A DNA stretch of 64,000 bases. Source: Lepus europaeus (Eukaryota > Chordata > Mammalia > Lagomorpha > Leporidae). Of the stretch, positions 45,465 to 55,158 are shown piece after piece (position 1 is the first letter of the stretch; each line of letters starts with the position of its first letter). Under the pieces are notes generated by a model. That model was not told the DNA's origin and did not search any database. It was given only the letters and a program-made list of their open reading frames with translations. The position numbers and the translations under genes are program-made. The stretch is taken from the NCBI RefSeq assembly GCF_033115175.1, contig NC_084843.1, positions 59,684,474-59,748,473 on the forward strand. Direction: 5' to 3'.

Positions 45465-45735
45465 GAGGGCCAGGCGGTGACGACGCCTCTCGGAACACCT
45501 GCACCCCACATCAGAGTGCCTGAGTTCCAGCTCTGCTCCAGATTCCTGCTTCCTGCCGCTGTGCATCCTGGGAGGTAAAAGGTGATGGCTCCAGTATTAT
45601 TTCAAAGACCCGGGTTGAGCTCCCAGCCCCTGGCTTTGGCTTGGCCCAGCCCCTGTTTCATTGCAGGCATTTGAGGGAATGAACCAGCAGAAGGGAGATC
45701 TCTGTTCGCCTTTCAAATAGATACAGTTCACATAA
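45465..45735 (+). repeat. Diverged C-SINE
   Basis: Phrases 'gagctcccagcccctggctt' and 'gaatgaaccagcagaaggga' with a weak head and a truncated tail. Confidence 0.78.
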
Positions 45736-45739
45736 AATT

Positions 45740-47164
45740 TAGAAAATAAAGTGTGTGAGTGTGTGTGGGTTCACTGCAAACACTACAGCATTTCACTTAA
45801 GGGACCTGAGCGCCCGCACCTCTCGGGGCCCTGGGTTCGTTGTCTGCAGACACCGAGGGCGGGTGGCCTGGGTGAGCCTGGGATTTGTGAGTGGCAGTGT
45901 CATGAGCTGGCATGTACCTGCTGCCTTGTGTGCCTCCAGGGCCTAGAGCAGCACACAGGGGCCAAGTCCGCGTCCCCAGACACCCACGCCTGCTCTGTCC
46001 CTGCCGCCTGCCTCCTACTCCTCCATCAAGACACAGTTGAAAGCCCCCTCCCTACAGACTGGTGGTCCGGCCTCCCCAGAGATTCAGCACCCGCGAGCAG
46101 TTGTGCAAACTGCCTTCGGTGACAGCCGCCAGAGGTGGCCTTCTTAGAGCAGAGGTGACTCCCCGCTCTGGAACCCCAGCCACTGGCCCATCACCCAGCA
46201 CAGCCGAGAGCTGCAGCCCGAGTGAACACGTGCACCCCAGTGGGAGGCGGGAGGGTACTGCCTCCCTGCTCCCACCTGCAGTGCCCCACGCTGTTGGTCC
46301 TGGAGGCTGGCATCCAGGGCTGAGGGACCGCCTGGGTGCCTGCTGGGCACATGTGGCTCGCTGTGATATAGAGGGAGAGCCGAGCGTGCACCCCCAGCCC
46401 TGCTGCCCTCAGCTCTCCCCTCCGAGGCTCTGTATCCCAAACACCTGTGCCCGAGGCTCCCAGCTCTGCCCTCTGTCCTGAATGGCTTTGCCTCTCCCTA
46501 CTCACACAGACTCCAGCCCAAGGGTCTTGTCTTCCACGAGGTCTCCCGTGGTCTCAGGCACTTTTCTGCATTCAGGCTCTGACCCCAGCCATCCGCTGTG
46601 TACGGGACAAGGTCCTCTAGGCCCTAGGGGTTTGCCGCCAGTCATCCTGGTGCCTGGTCTGTGTCTCTCCGGAGCGCTGAGCCTAGGGCCTGGCACTCAG
46701 GAAGCAGAGGCCGCAGCCGGCCTCAGCTGGAAGCTGCGCCTTGTCTGCCCACCCAGGTTTTTAAAAGCCCTTAGCAAATCAGCAATAGGGAAACTTACTG
46801 AGATGTTGCATGACGTATATATATGTATTTAATTTGGGCAATGGAAAGTTCTGGGCCCTCATTTCACCGCGGCCAAGTTCCTCAAAGTGGGGCAGCGGCT
46901 ACTGCTTTCAGGCAGGGTCTGTTCTCTGGAGAGCCACAGTCTCCACTCCTCCTTAACTCACTGCGCTCAGTGGTCCCACGCTGATGACAAACGTGTTTGA
47001 GCCCTGGCCACATGCTGATGAGAGAAGGACACTGTGGGATCAGTTAAGAAGTGAGGGTTTATGCCCGCCCCGTGTGCCCCTTTACAGGGAGTGAACTATG
47101 GACTTATGGGGACCTGGCCCAGCCTGGATGAGACAGAAATAACCCGCAGTTTTGAAAGTATGCT
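45740..47164. other. Intergenic, no gene recognised
   Basis: GC-rich unique-looking sequence with overlapping chance frames on both strands (up to 139 codons). No exon or repeat family was recognised. Confidence 0.45.
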
Positions 47165-47295
47165 TGTGTTATTTGATTTACCTCTTCTTCCAATTCTATG
47201 AAGCCGTTGGGGGTTGATTCCCATTTTACAGGTGAGAAGACTGAGGCTCAGGGAGCTCGAGCAGCTTGCCCAAGGTGGCGCACCTAGCAGGGGGC
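47165..47295 (+). repeat. MIR
   Basis: 'ttcccattttacaggtgaga', 'gactgaggctcagggagctc' and 'gcttgcccaaggtggcgcac' are diagnostic MIR phrases. Confidence 0.85.
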
Positions 47296-47577
47296 AATGC
47301 TGTGAGGGGCCTAAGTCATCCTGATTGGGAAGCCAGACTGGGTACTGCCGTGTCCCAGCACTGCCACTCCTGCTGTGCCCTGTGCAGACGGGCCTTCCGC
47401 ACCTCCCTGCTCTCTGCCACATCACGCTGTTTGATTCCTCCACAATGCGCCCGGGGTCAGGTTCAACTCGTTTTGTGTGGTTCTGTTTGTTTATTTTTCG
47501 CTCTGCTCCCCCATCCCTGCACTGGGCTACAAGGCAGGTTCTCCAGTCAGCTCTGGACCCCAGGACTCAGCAGAATT

Positions 47578-47875
47578 CTTTTTAAAGAAATTTTAAAAAT
47601 TCATTTATCTTCACTTTATTTGAAAGGTAGACAGAGAGACAGAAAGATCATCTGTCATCCACTGTTTGACTTCCCAAATGCCCCCAAAATCGGGGAGCCC
47701 AGAACTCCACTGGGGTGACAGGGACCCAAGTACTGGAGCCATCATCTGTTGCCCCCCCCCCCCCCCAGGGTGTGCATCAGCAGGAAGTTGGACCAGAAGT
47801 AGAGAAGCCAGGACTGGAACCAGACCCTCGGACGTGCCTCTTAACTGCTGATCCAAGTACCTACTCCTTATTCAG
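47578..47875 (-). repeat. Diverged C-SINE with C15 run
   Basis: 'ctttatttgaaaggtagaca', 'tcatccactgtttgacttcc', a 15-base C run at 47752-47766, then 'ggtgtgcatcagcaggaagt'. Confidence 0.8.
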
Positions 47876-48100
47876 TTCTTGACACATGTAAGTGCTTGGT
47901 CCCTATTTGTTGAATGAATGCATTTAACTCATTCCGTGCCTGCCCTCAGGATGCAAAGCTAAGAGGCCAGGACAAGGACGACCCTTCTTGGTCCAGTGGT
48001 CACCAGAGGACATAGTCCCCAGGTCACAGCTCCCTGTGGTTTTGGGGTCCTGGCCCTCGTGAGCACAAGGTGAGTGACATCTGTCTGGCCTGCCAGGGTC

Positions 48101-48389
48101 TTCCCACCAGCGGGACAGTGTCTTCCTGGTGCTTGTGTGTTCATACCAGCAGGACTCAGAGCTGATGTCTGTGTGCATCGCTCCCACCTCGGCCCTGCGT
48201 GGCCAGGCTGCCCTCCCCAGCCCCTCCTGGTGGAGCCCAGACCCAGCCTTGCTTCCCACAGGGTCAGGAGGTGAAGGCTCGGGCCGGCCTGGGAACCCTG
48301 CAGAATGGGAAGGTTTTGTGAAACAAACAAAGGGACCACCAGGAGGATGCCCTCTCCTCCCACCCCGGAAGCTTCTCAGAGATTCCCAC
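48101..48389. promoter_or_regulatory. Cluster of three RBPJ-type motifs
   Basis: Exact TTCCCAC (GTGGGAA on the other strand) occurs at 48101-48107, 48253-48259 and 48383-48389. This is the core of Notch/RBPJ sites. The mouse Nodal node enhancer, several kb upstream of the gene, depends on RBPJ sites. The cluster is 6.3-6.5 kb upstream of the NODAL start. The assignment is inference only. Confidence 0.3.
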
Positions 48390-48511
48390 AGCCCAGCCAG
48401 CCCCCTCTGGCCCCTCCGCCCCCTCCACCCCTGCCTCCCCCTGCCCCTGCCCCTCCACCAGGAATCCTTGGGGTTGAGGTTGACCTGGAGTTGGTGACTG
48501 AACTCAGGGCC

Positions 48512-48562
48512 TGTGTGTGTGTGTGTGAATGTGTGTGTGTGTGAGAGAGAGACAGAGAGAGG
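48512..48562 (+). repeat. (TG)n then (GA)n microsatellite
   Basis: Two TG runs separated by GAAT, followed by GAGAGAGACAGAGAGAG. Confidence 0.95.
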
Positions 48563-48744
48563 CAAGTGCAGGAGTCCAGAACAAACACTTAGCAAAAGTG
48601 TGTGCCCGGAGACGTAAGTCCACAGTGAGCTCAGCGTCCCCGAATCTGCTTAGTGATAATCGCTAATCATAAAGAGCTGCCAAAGATGCAGCAAGCTTTC
48701 TCCCAGTGCGCTTGAAAGTCCTCAGTCACAGCGAGGGACGGGCA

Positions 48745-49030
48745 TCGTGGAGTGGGGGACGGGCACCACTGAGACACCCACATCCCATATCTGGGCGCTT
48801 GTTCCTGGCTGCTCTGCTTCCCACCCAGCTCCCCACTAAAGCACATGAGAAGCAGCAGATGACCGCCAAGGTGCTTGGGCCCCTGTCAACCATGTGAGAC
48901 CCGGATGGAGCTCCTGGCTCCTGGCTTCAGCCTGGCCCAGCCCTGGCTGTTGCAGCCATTTGAGGAGTGAACCAGCAGATGGAGGATCTCTCCTTCCCTC
49001 TGTCTTATTCATCTTTTCAAACAAATAGAT
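48745..49030 (+). repeat. Diverged C-SINE
   Basis: 'gagctcctggctcctggctt' and 'gaggagtgaaccagcagatg' are clear. The head is degraded. Confidence 0.82.
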
Positions 49031-49040
49031 ACTTTATAAA

Positions 49041-49395
49041 TTTATTTTTAATTTTTTTATTTTTTGACAGGCAGAGTGGACAGTGAGAGAGAGAGAGACA
49101 GAGAGAAAGGTCTTCCTTTGCCGTTGGTTCACCCTCCAATGGCTGCCGCAGCTGGCGCGCTGCGGCCAGCGCACCACGCCGTTCCGAAGCCAGGAGCCAG
49201 GTGCTTCTCCTGGTCTCCCATGGGGTGCAGGGCCCAAGCACTTGGGCCATCCTCCACTGCACTCCCGGGCCATAGCAGAGAGCTGGCCTGGAAGAGGGGC
49301 AACCGGGATAGAATCCGGCGCCCCGACTGGGACTAGAACCCGGTGTGCTGGCGCCGCAAGGCGGAGGATTAGCCTGTTGAGCCACAGCACCGGCA
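49041..49395 (-). repeat. Young C-SINE
   Basis: T-rich start, GACAGGCAGAGTGGACAGTG, CpG-rich body, ending in the reverse complement of the head. Nearly the same subfamily as 3652-3999. The flank 'caaatagatacttt' matches 'caaataaatacttt'. Confidence 0.94.
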
Positions 49396-49411
49396 CAAAT
49401 AAATACTTTTT

Positions 49412-49612
49412 AAAAAAGATTTATTTATTTATTTATTTATTTGAGAGGCAGAGCTACAGACAGATAGAGGGAGATACAGAAAGAGGGGTCTTCCATCCAT
49501 TGGTTCAATCCCCAAATGGCTGCAGTAGTTGGAGCTGGGCAGATCCGAAGCCAGGAGCCAGGAGCTTCCTCTGGGTCTCCCACGTGGTGCAGGGGCCCAA
49601 GCACCTGGGCCA

Positions 49613-49645
<33 letters not shown>

Positions 49646-49965
49646 ACAGGCAGACTTAGACAGTGGGAGAGAGAGAGAGAGAGACAGAGAGAAAGGTCTT
49701 CCTTTTTCCGTTGGTTCATCCCCCAAGTGGCCGCTATGGTTGGCATGTTGCAGCCAGCGCGCTGCGCCGATCCAAAGCCAGGAGCTGGGTGCTTCCTCCT
49801 GGTCTCCCATGCGAGTGCAGGGCTGGGCCATCTTCTACTGCTTTCCCAGGCCAGCATCAGGGAGCTGGATAAGAAGTGCAGCAGCTGGCACTCAAACTGG
49901 TGCCCACATGAATGCAGGTGCCACAGGCGGGGGCTTAACTTACTACACCACAGCGTCAGCCCCCA
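49412..49965 (-). repeat. C-SINE split by a younger truncated SINE
   Basis: The older copy runs 49412-49617 and resumes at 49823 with 'tgggccatcttctactgctt'. The phrase 'tgggccatctt' flanks the insert as a target duplication. Confidence 0.92.
49618..49822 (-). repeat. Nested 5'-truncated young C-SINE
   Basis: About 27 T residues, then GACAGGCAGACTTAGACAGT, a (GA)n tract and 'cttcctttttccgttggttc'. It stops mid-body at 'gcgagtgcagggc', so the tRNA-like head is missing. Confidence 0.9.
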
Positions 49966-50052
49966 AATAATCCCCCCTTTTTAAAGTATAGCATGTACAA
50001 ACTTACAAAACTGTCCTGTGATAATTTATGTAAATTTCCATTGTACTTATTT

Positions 50053-50390
50053 AGTTTTTTAAAGACTTATTTATTTATTTATTTGAAAGGCAGAGTTACA
50101 CAGAGAGAGGGAGAGTCACAGAGAAAGATCTTCCATCCACTGGTTTACTCCCTAGATGGTCACAATGGCTGGAGCTGGGCCAGGCTGAAGCCGGGAGCCA
50201 GGAACTCCATCCAGGTCTTCAATGTGGATGGCAGGGACACAAGCACTTGGGCCATCCTCTGCTGCTTTCCCAGGTGCATTAGCAGGGAGCTAGATTGGAA
50301 GTGGAGCAGCCAGGACTTGAACTGGCGCCCATATGGGATGTCAGTATAGCAGTCAGCAGCTTAACCTGCTGTGCTACAAGGCCAGCCCCA
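50053..50390 (-). repeat. C-SINE
   Basis: 'aaagacttatttatttattt' to 'gctacaaggccagcccc'. Confidence 0.93.
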
Positions 50391-50509
50391 TTTTGTGAAT
50401 TTTGAATATTTTCAATTTTAGTTTTTGCTGTCTTCATAAAACATTAATGGTAAAATATATTTTAAAATTTCAAAAACTGCCCAAAGTTGCCTGGATAATT
50501 CAAGTTCAA

Positions 50510-50905
50510 AGGTGAGTGGATGAAGAAGCTGTGGTAAATTCACGCCCAGCAGAATGCTGTCTGACAATGAAGATGAATTAGCTATAGGCATACAGAGCAA
50601 AGGTGGGTCTCAGGGTCGTGAGGTTGAGTGAAGGAAGCCAGGCAAAAATAGCACATCATGGATGCTGCCACTTACAGAACATTCTAGAAAATGCGGATTC
50701 CTGTTTAGGGACAGAGAGCTGAGTGAAGATCGCCTGGGGATGGGGGCTAAGGATGGGCACAGGGGCTGATATGTGTTTATTTTCCTGATGGCAATGGTTG
50801 GATGCCTTTATCGAGGCTGCTCAGAAAGCGCGGTTTAAGTACATGTGGTTGTGCTGTCAATTGCACCTTATGAAATCTGTAAAAGTGAACTTAAGTATAA
50901 TAAGC
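50510..50905 (+). repeat. L1 3'UTR-like fragment
   Basis: Phrases such as 'acagaacattctagaaaatg', 'gtttattttcctgatggcaa' and 'tcaattgcaccttatgaaat' follow the order of L1 3' ends. Diverged. Confidence 0.65.
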
Positions 50906-50919
50906 TTTTCAAAATATTA

Positions 50920-51225
50920 GCCAGGTATAGCCTAGAGGGTTAAGGTGATCCTTGGGACACCCACATTCCAATCGGAAGGCCTGGGATACAGCCCCACCTC
51001 TGCTCCCAGTCCGGCTGTCCGCCAATGCACCTGGGGGCGGCAGAGGACAGCCAGAGGACTTGGGCCCCTGCTGCCCAAGGGGAGACCTGGAGGGAGATCT
51101 GGGCTCCTGGCTTCGGCCTGCCCTTATTGTGGGCATTTGAGGAGCGAATCAGCAGATGAAAGATCTCACTCTCCCTGTTGCTCTGTCTTTCAAATAAATT
51201 AAATTAAATAAATAAAACTTTAAAC
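50920..51225 (+). repeat. Diverged C-SINE
   Basis: 'gacctggagggagatctggg', 'gaggagcgaatcagcagatg' and tail CAAATAAATTAAATTAAATAA. Confidence 0.82.
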
Positions 51226-51394
51226 ATGTAAATAACATTATTATTCAAAATTCACAGAAACAAAAAAGTACAAAATAACTTTAAATAAACTTTGATGTTC
51301 TTGATGCCTGCAGGTTCTGCACGTTGGTGGTGGGAGTATATTTCCGGTGAGGTTTCTTGGCGCTCTGAAACTTGAGGATCGCAGTGTTTTCAGT

Positions 51395-51715
51395 CTTTTT
51401 TAAAGGATTTATTTATTTATTTGAAAGGCAGAGTTACAGAGGAAGAGGCAGAGACACAGACAGAGAGGTCTTCCATCCGCTGGTCCACTCCTCAAATGGC
51501 AGCATCAGTCAGGGCTGAGCCTATCAGAATCCAGGAGTCAGGAGCTTCTTCTGGGTCTCCCAGAGGGGTGCAGGCACCCAAGCACTTGGGCCATCCTCTA
51601 CTTCTTTCCCAGGCCATGGCAGAGAGCTGGGTCGGAAGTGGATCAAACCAGCGTCCATAGGGGATGCTGGCACTGCAGGCAGCGGCTTTACCCGCTATGC
51701 CACAGCGCTGGCCCC
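51395..51715 (-). repeat. C-SINE
   Basis: 'aaaggatttatttatttatt' to 'ccacagcgctggcccc'. Confidence 0.93.
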
Positions 51716-51869
51716 TGGTTTTGTCTCGCAGACCCTGGCCTAAGCAGGACCCAGCAATCCTCAGCCTTCCCGGGAGTCTGTTAGGTGAGATAGGAAGGAA
51801 TGCATAATCTCTTTCTCTTTTTCTTTCTCTCTGCCTGTCCCCAAACCCACAAAGTAGGTGCTTCTGTTG

Positions 51870-52000
51870 TCTGCTTTATAAAGAAGGGATGTGCAGCTCA
51901 GAGACGCTGGGGGGCTGCCTGTGGCCACACAGCTATTGCCAGCAGGGCTGGGATTGGGGCCCAGACAGTCTGACCTCCAGACGCATTCTTGGGGTAGCTC
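51870..52000 (+). repeat. MIR-like fragment
   Basis: 'gtgcagctcagagacgctgg' and 'gtggccacacagctattgcc' resemble the MIR core and 3' half. Confidence 0.5.
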
Positions 52001-52394
52001 AGGCTGGAGAGGGGGGGAGACTACATCTCAAACTCCCCAAACCTTGCTCCCCACTGGCCACTGGCCACTGGCTGGCCGCATCCCCAGGCTGGTGCCTCCC
52101 CCACTCACATCAAAGGGCCCCAGGCTTCAAAGGCAGCTTGGGGAGATGCACATAGCCGGCTGGGTATGCAGGGAAGCTGGTGAGAGCTAATACGATTAGC
52201 TCAACCAGGGACCCCAGGGACCCGTGGAGGCAGGAAGTACCTTCCCAGAGCAGAGAATTCACTGGAAGAAAGACACATTCTCACCCACAGCCACCCTCAG
52301 GGCTACTGAGGAACCTCTGGACAGCTGGAAATTAGGAGGGAGAGGGGTGCCCAGTGTGGGGCCATCCATGGATAGAAAAGCCTGTTAGGAGCCA

Positions 52395-52655
52395 GCTGGC
52401 CCCAACTGTGTGCCAGGCACAGGGCAGAGCTCTGCGGGCACAAGCCTCATGTCCATCCCGAAACCAGGACACGGATAACCACGTCATACGCACAGCTCCC
52501 AGGAACTGTGTCCATGTCGCTCTCTGCAGGAATAAAGACTCCCACTTTCCTGGTGAGGAAACTGAAGTTGGGATGGCTTAAGCACCTGCCCAAGTTCAAG
52601 TTGGTACCAAGCGGCTGAGCCAGAACTGGAGTCCAGATCTGTTCTCATTCCACCC
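52395..52655 (+). repeat. MIR
   Basis: 'tgtgtgccaggcacagggca', 'cctggtgaggaaactgaagt' and 'aagcggctgagccagaactg' follow MIR order. Confidence 0.75.
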
Positions 52656-53540
52656 TTCCATTCCGTGCCCTGGCAGTCAGGAGGGGGCACGCAGCGAAGA
52701 CCTGCCCCTGGCCCTTTCCTGTGTTGTGGGTGTGAGGGGTGGCAGGGGTAGCTCTGTGCCTGTTAGCTCCATCGACTCAAGGACTGGAAGTGGGCAGCCC
52801 AGAGCTGAGATAAGGTTCCCCTGATTAGAGAAGGTGTGAAACCATGAGCCCCCCCTTGGTGTGCCATTGTCCCCTGGTCCACCTCCCTAGGCACCAATCA
52901 TCCTCCCAACCCACTCTGCAAACACCCCCTGGCAAAGGCTGCTGCTTCAGAGCCAGAGGGGACCCAGCCAGGGTCCTCCCACCTCTAGTCCTCCCAGGGG
53001 ACCTCAGTCCAACCTCCCACTGCCCCACCCCCCACCCTTAGAGCCCTGGACCCTAAGGCCCTTTCTCTGCCTGGGCTGCCTCCCAGGACTGGGAAACCCT
53101 GCTGGGAAGCCCCTCTTCCCAGGGAAGCCCAGCCAAGGAACCCCTGGGGGCAGCGGTTGGGGCGTGGATGAGTTCCTCTTAGGCCCTCCTCCCAGCTCTA
53201 CCTTGACCAGCCTGTGACCGTGCTGAGCCTCCGTTTCCAAGTCCCAGGCGGCTCCCAGCCCAGTTCCTGCCCCTATCTCTCCCGTCTTGTGGACCACTGA
53301 GGCGGTGGGGAAGCGATTCCCAGCCTCTGGGTCCTGCGTGTGTGGGCCTCGCAGCTTCTTCCCCCGGAAAACCGCGCCTGGAGTGCGGCCCACGCTCCCC
53401 CTTACTTCTTCGGCCTTGGCTTTCCTCAACACGACAGCAGTGCACGCACACAGCCTCAGACGCTAGCACAGGACAGGGGCGGGGAGGGCCTGGCAAACAC
53501 CCGTCTCCCCTGCCACTGCAGAGTAGGCATGGCCGTGTGG
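52656..53540. other. Intergenic, no gene recognised
   Basis: GC-rich sequence with several overlapping frames up to 142 codons. None shows a known domain. No splice-bounded exon was recognised. Confidence 0.4.
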
Positions 53541-53544
53541 GCAT

Positions 53545-53845
53545 TTGGCATAGCATTTACAGCGCGGCTCGGGACACCTGTGCGTCCCACAGCAGAGTGC
53601 CCGAGATCCAGCCCTGGCTCTGCTTCTGGTCCCGCTGCCTGCAAACGCGCACCCTGAGTGGCAGCGGACGATGGCTCCAGTGCTTGGGCCCCTGTCGTCC
53701 AAGTAAAAGACTTGAGTTGAGTTCCAGGCTCCAGGCTTTGGCCTGACCAGCCTTGGTTGTTGCAGGTATTTGGGTAGTACACCAGAAGCTAGAAGAGCTC
53801 TGTCTGTCTCTGTCTCTCTGCCTTTCAGATTAAAAAAACAAAAAC
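53545..53845 (+). repeat. Diverged C-SINE
   Basis: 'ggcatttggcatagcattta', 'gttgagttccaggctccagg', 'ctctgcctttcagatt', then an (AAAAAC)n tail. Confidence 0.82.
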
Positions 53846-53869
53846 AAAAACAAAAACACAAAAAAACAG

Positions 53870-54185
53870 GTGGGCGTTGTGGTACAGTGGGTTAAGCCAC
53901 TGCCTGCAACACTGGTGTCCCATATGGGTGCCCGTTCAAATCCTGGCTGCTCCACTTCCAATTCAGTCCCTTGCTTATGGGAAAGCAGCTGAGGATGGCC
54001 TAAGTACTCGGGTCCCTGCCTCCTACATGGGAGACCTGGAAGAAGCTCCTGGTTCCTGGCTTCAGCCTGGCCCAGCCCCAGCTGTCGTGGCCACTTGGGG
54101 AGTGAACCAGTGATGGATGACGTCACCCTCTGCCTCTCCCTCTCTCTCTCTCTGTAACTCTGCCTTTCAAATAAATACAAGTAAA
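53870..54185 (+). repeat. C-SINE
   Basis: 'ggtgggcgttgtggtacagtg' head, (TC)n tract and TTTCAAATAAATACAAG tail. Confidence 0.92.
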
Positions 54186-54410
54186 AGAAACGCTGCTTAT
54201 TACTCAGGTGCTCACGGGAGCCGGTAGTGCTGCAGGCTGGACCACGGTGCCAGCCCCTGCAGCGGGCGGTTCCATCTGCTGTGCCACAGCACCGTTCCCG
54301 AGGAAGCTAACACCTCAGACCCTTCCAAGGCCCCCGGACCCCGTTTGGAGTTTGTATCTTTGTGTTCTTTTCCTCTAAAAGCCCCTTCCCCCAGCAGAAT
54401 GAGGCTCAGC

Positions 54411-55158
54411 ACCACACGGTAGCCCCCGTATCCATGGGGCATGCGCTCCAAGACCCCTAGCAGACAGAAGCCACGCGAAGTCCTGAACCTGCTGTGTACA
54501 TAGTTCCTATGGATGCGTATCTGCTGAACAGCTTAATGTAGGAGACGGGCAGAGCAGTTGGGTGGGCTTTTGGCACAACAATTAAGCTGCCTCTTGGGAT
54601 GCTGGTATCAACTGGTTCCGGTTCTGCCTCTGCTTCAGAACCAGCTGCCCGCTGATGTGGGCCCCCGGGGGCAGCAGGTGATGGCTCAAGGGCTTGGGTC
54701 CCTGCCACCTATGTGGGAGACCCAGGTGGAGTTCCAGGCTCTAGGCTTTGGCCTGGCCCTTAACTGGCTGTTGTGAGAATTTGTGGAATCCCTTTCAAAT
54801 AGACAACAAAAGATAAAAATTTTAAAATCTGATACAGTATGAGACAAAGAATAACAGTTAATGACAGCATAGAACCAGTTCTTCCTTGAGTGAGAGAATA
54901 CACGGCACTGTGACTCCACAACAGTGGGTCTGGTGGCCGAGAGGGCTGCTGAGTGACAGGTGGCTGGGGAGCGTGCTGGACAGGGCGGTGATTCGTGTCC
55001 CAGGACAGCGAGACTTCACACTGCTGCTCGGGACTGTGCACAGCGCAGAGCTACGCAGCAACTGTTTACTGCCGGAATTTCCCAGGCGATGTTTTCAGAT
55101 CATAGTGGACTCAGGTAACCAAAACCCTGGAAAACAAAACCACGGGTAAGGGGGGATG
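54411..55158. repeat. MER2/Tigger-type DNA transposon with inserted SINE
   Basis: The left end 'agcccccgtatccatggggc' and the right end 'aaaaccacgggtaagggggg' are the inverted-repeat ends of pogo-like MER2-group elements. Internal phrase 'gatgttttcagatcatagtg' also fits. A diverged C-SINE (about 54565-54815, plus) interrupts it. No transposase frame remains. Confidence 0.75.

Noticed and set aside
47284-47295. CTCF-like CTAGCAGGGGGC
   Set aside because: One mismatch in the core and the site lies in the body of a MIR; too weak to call.
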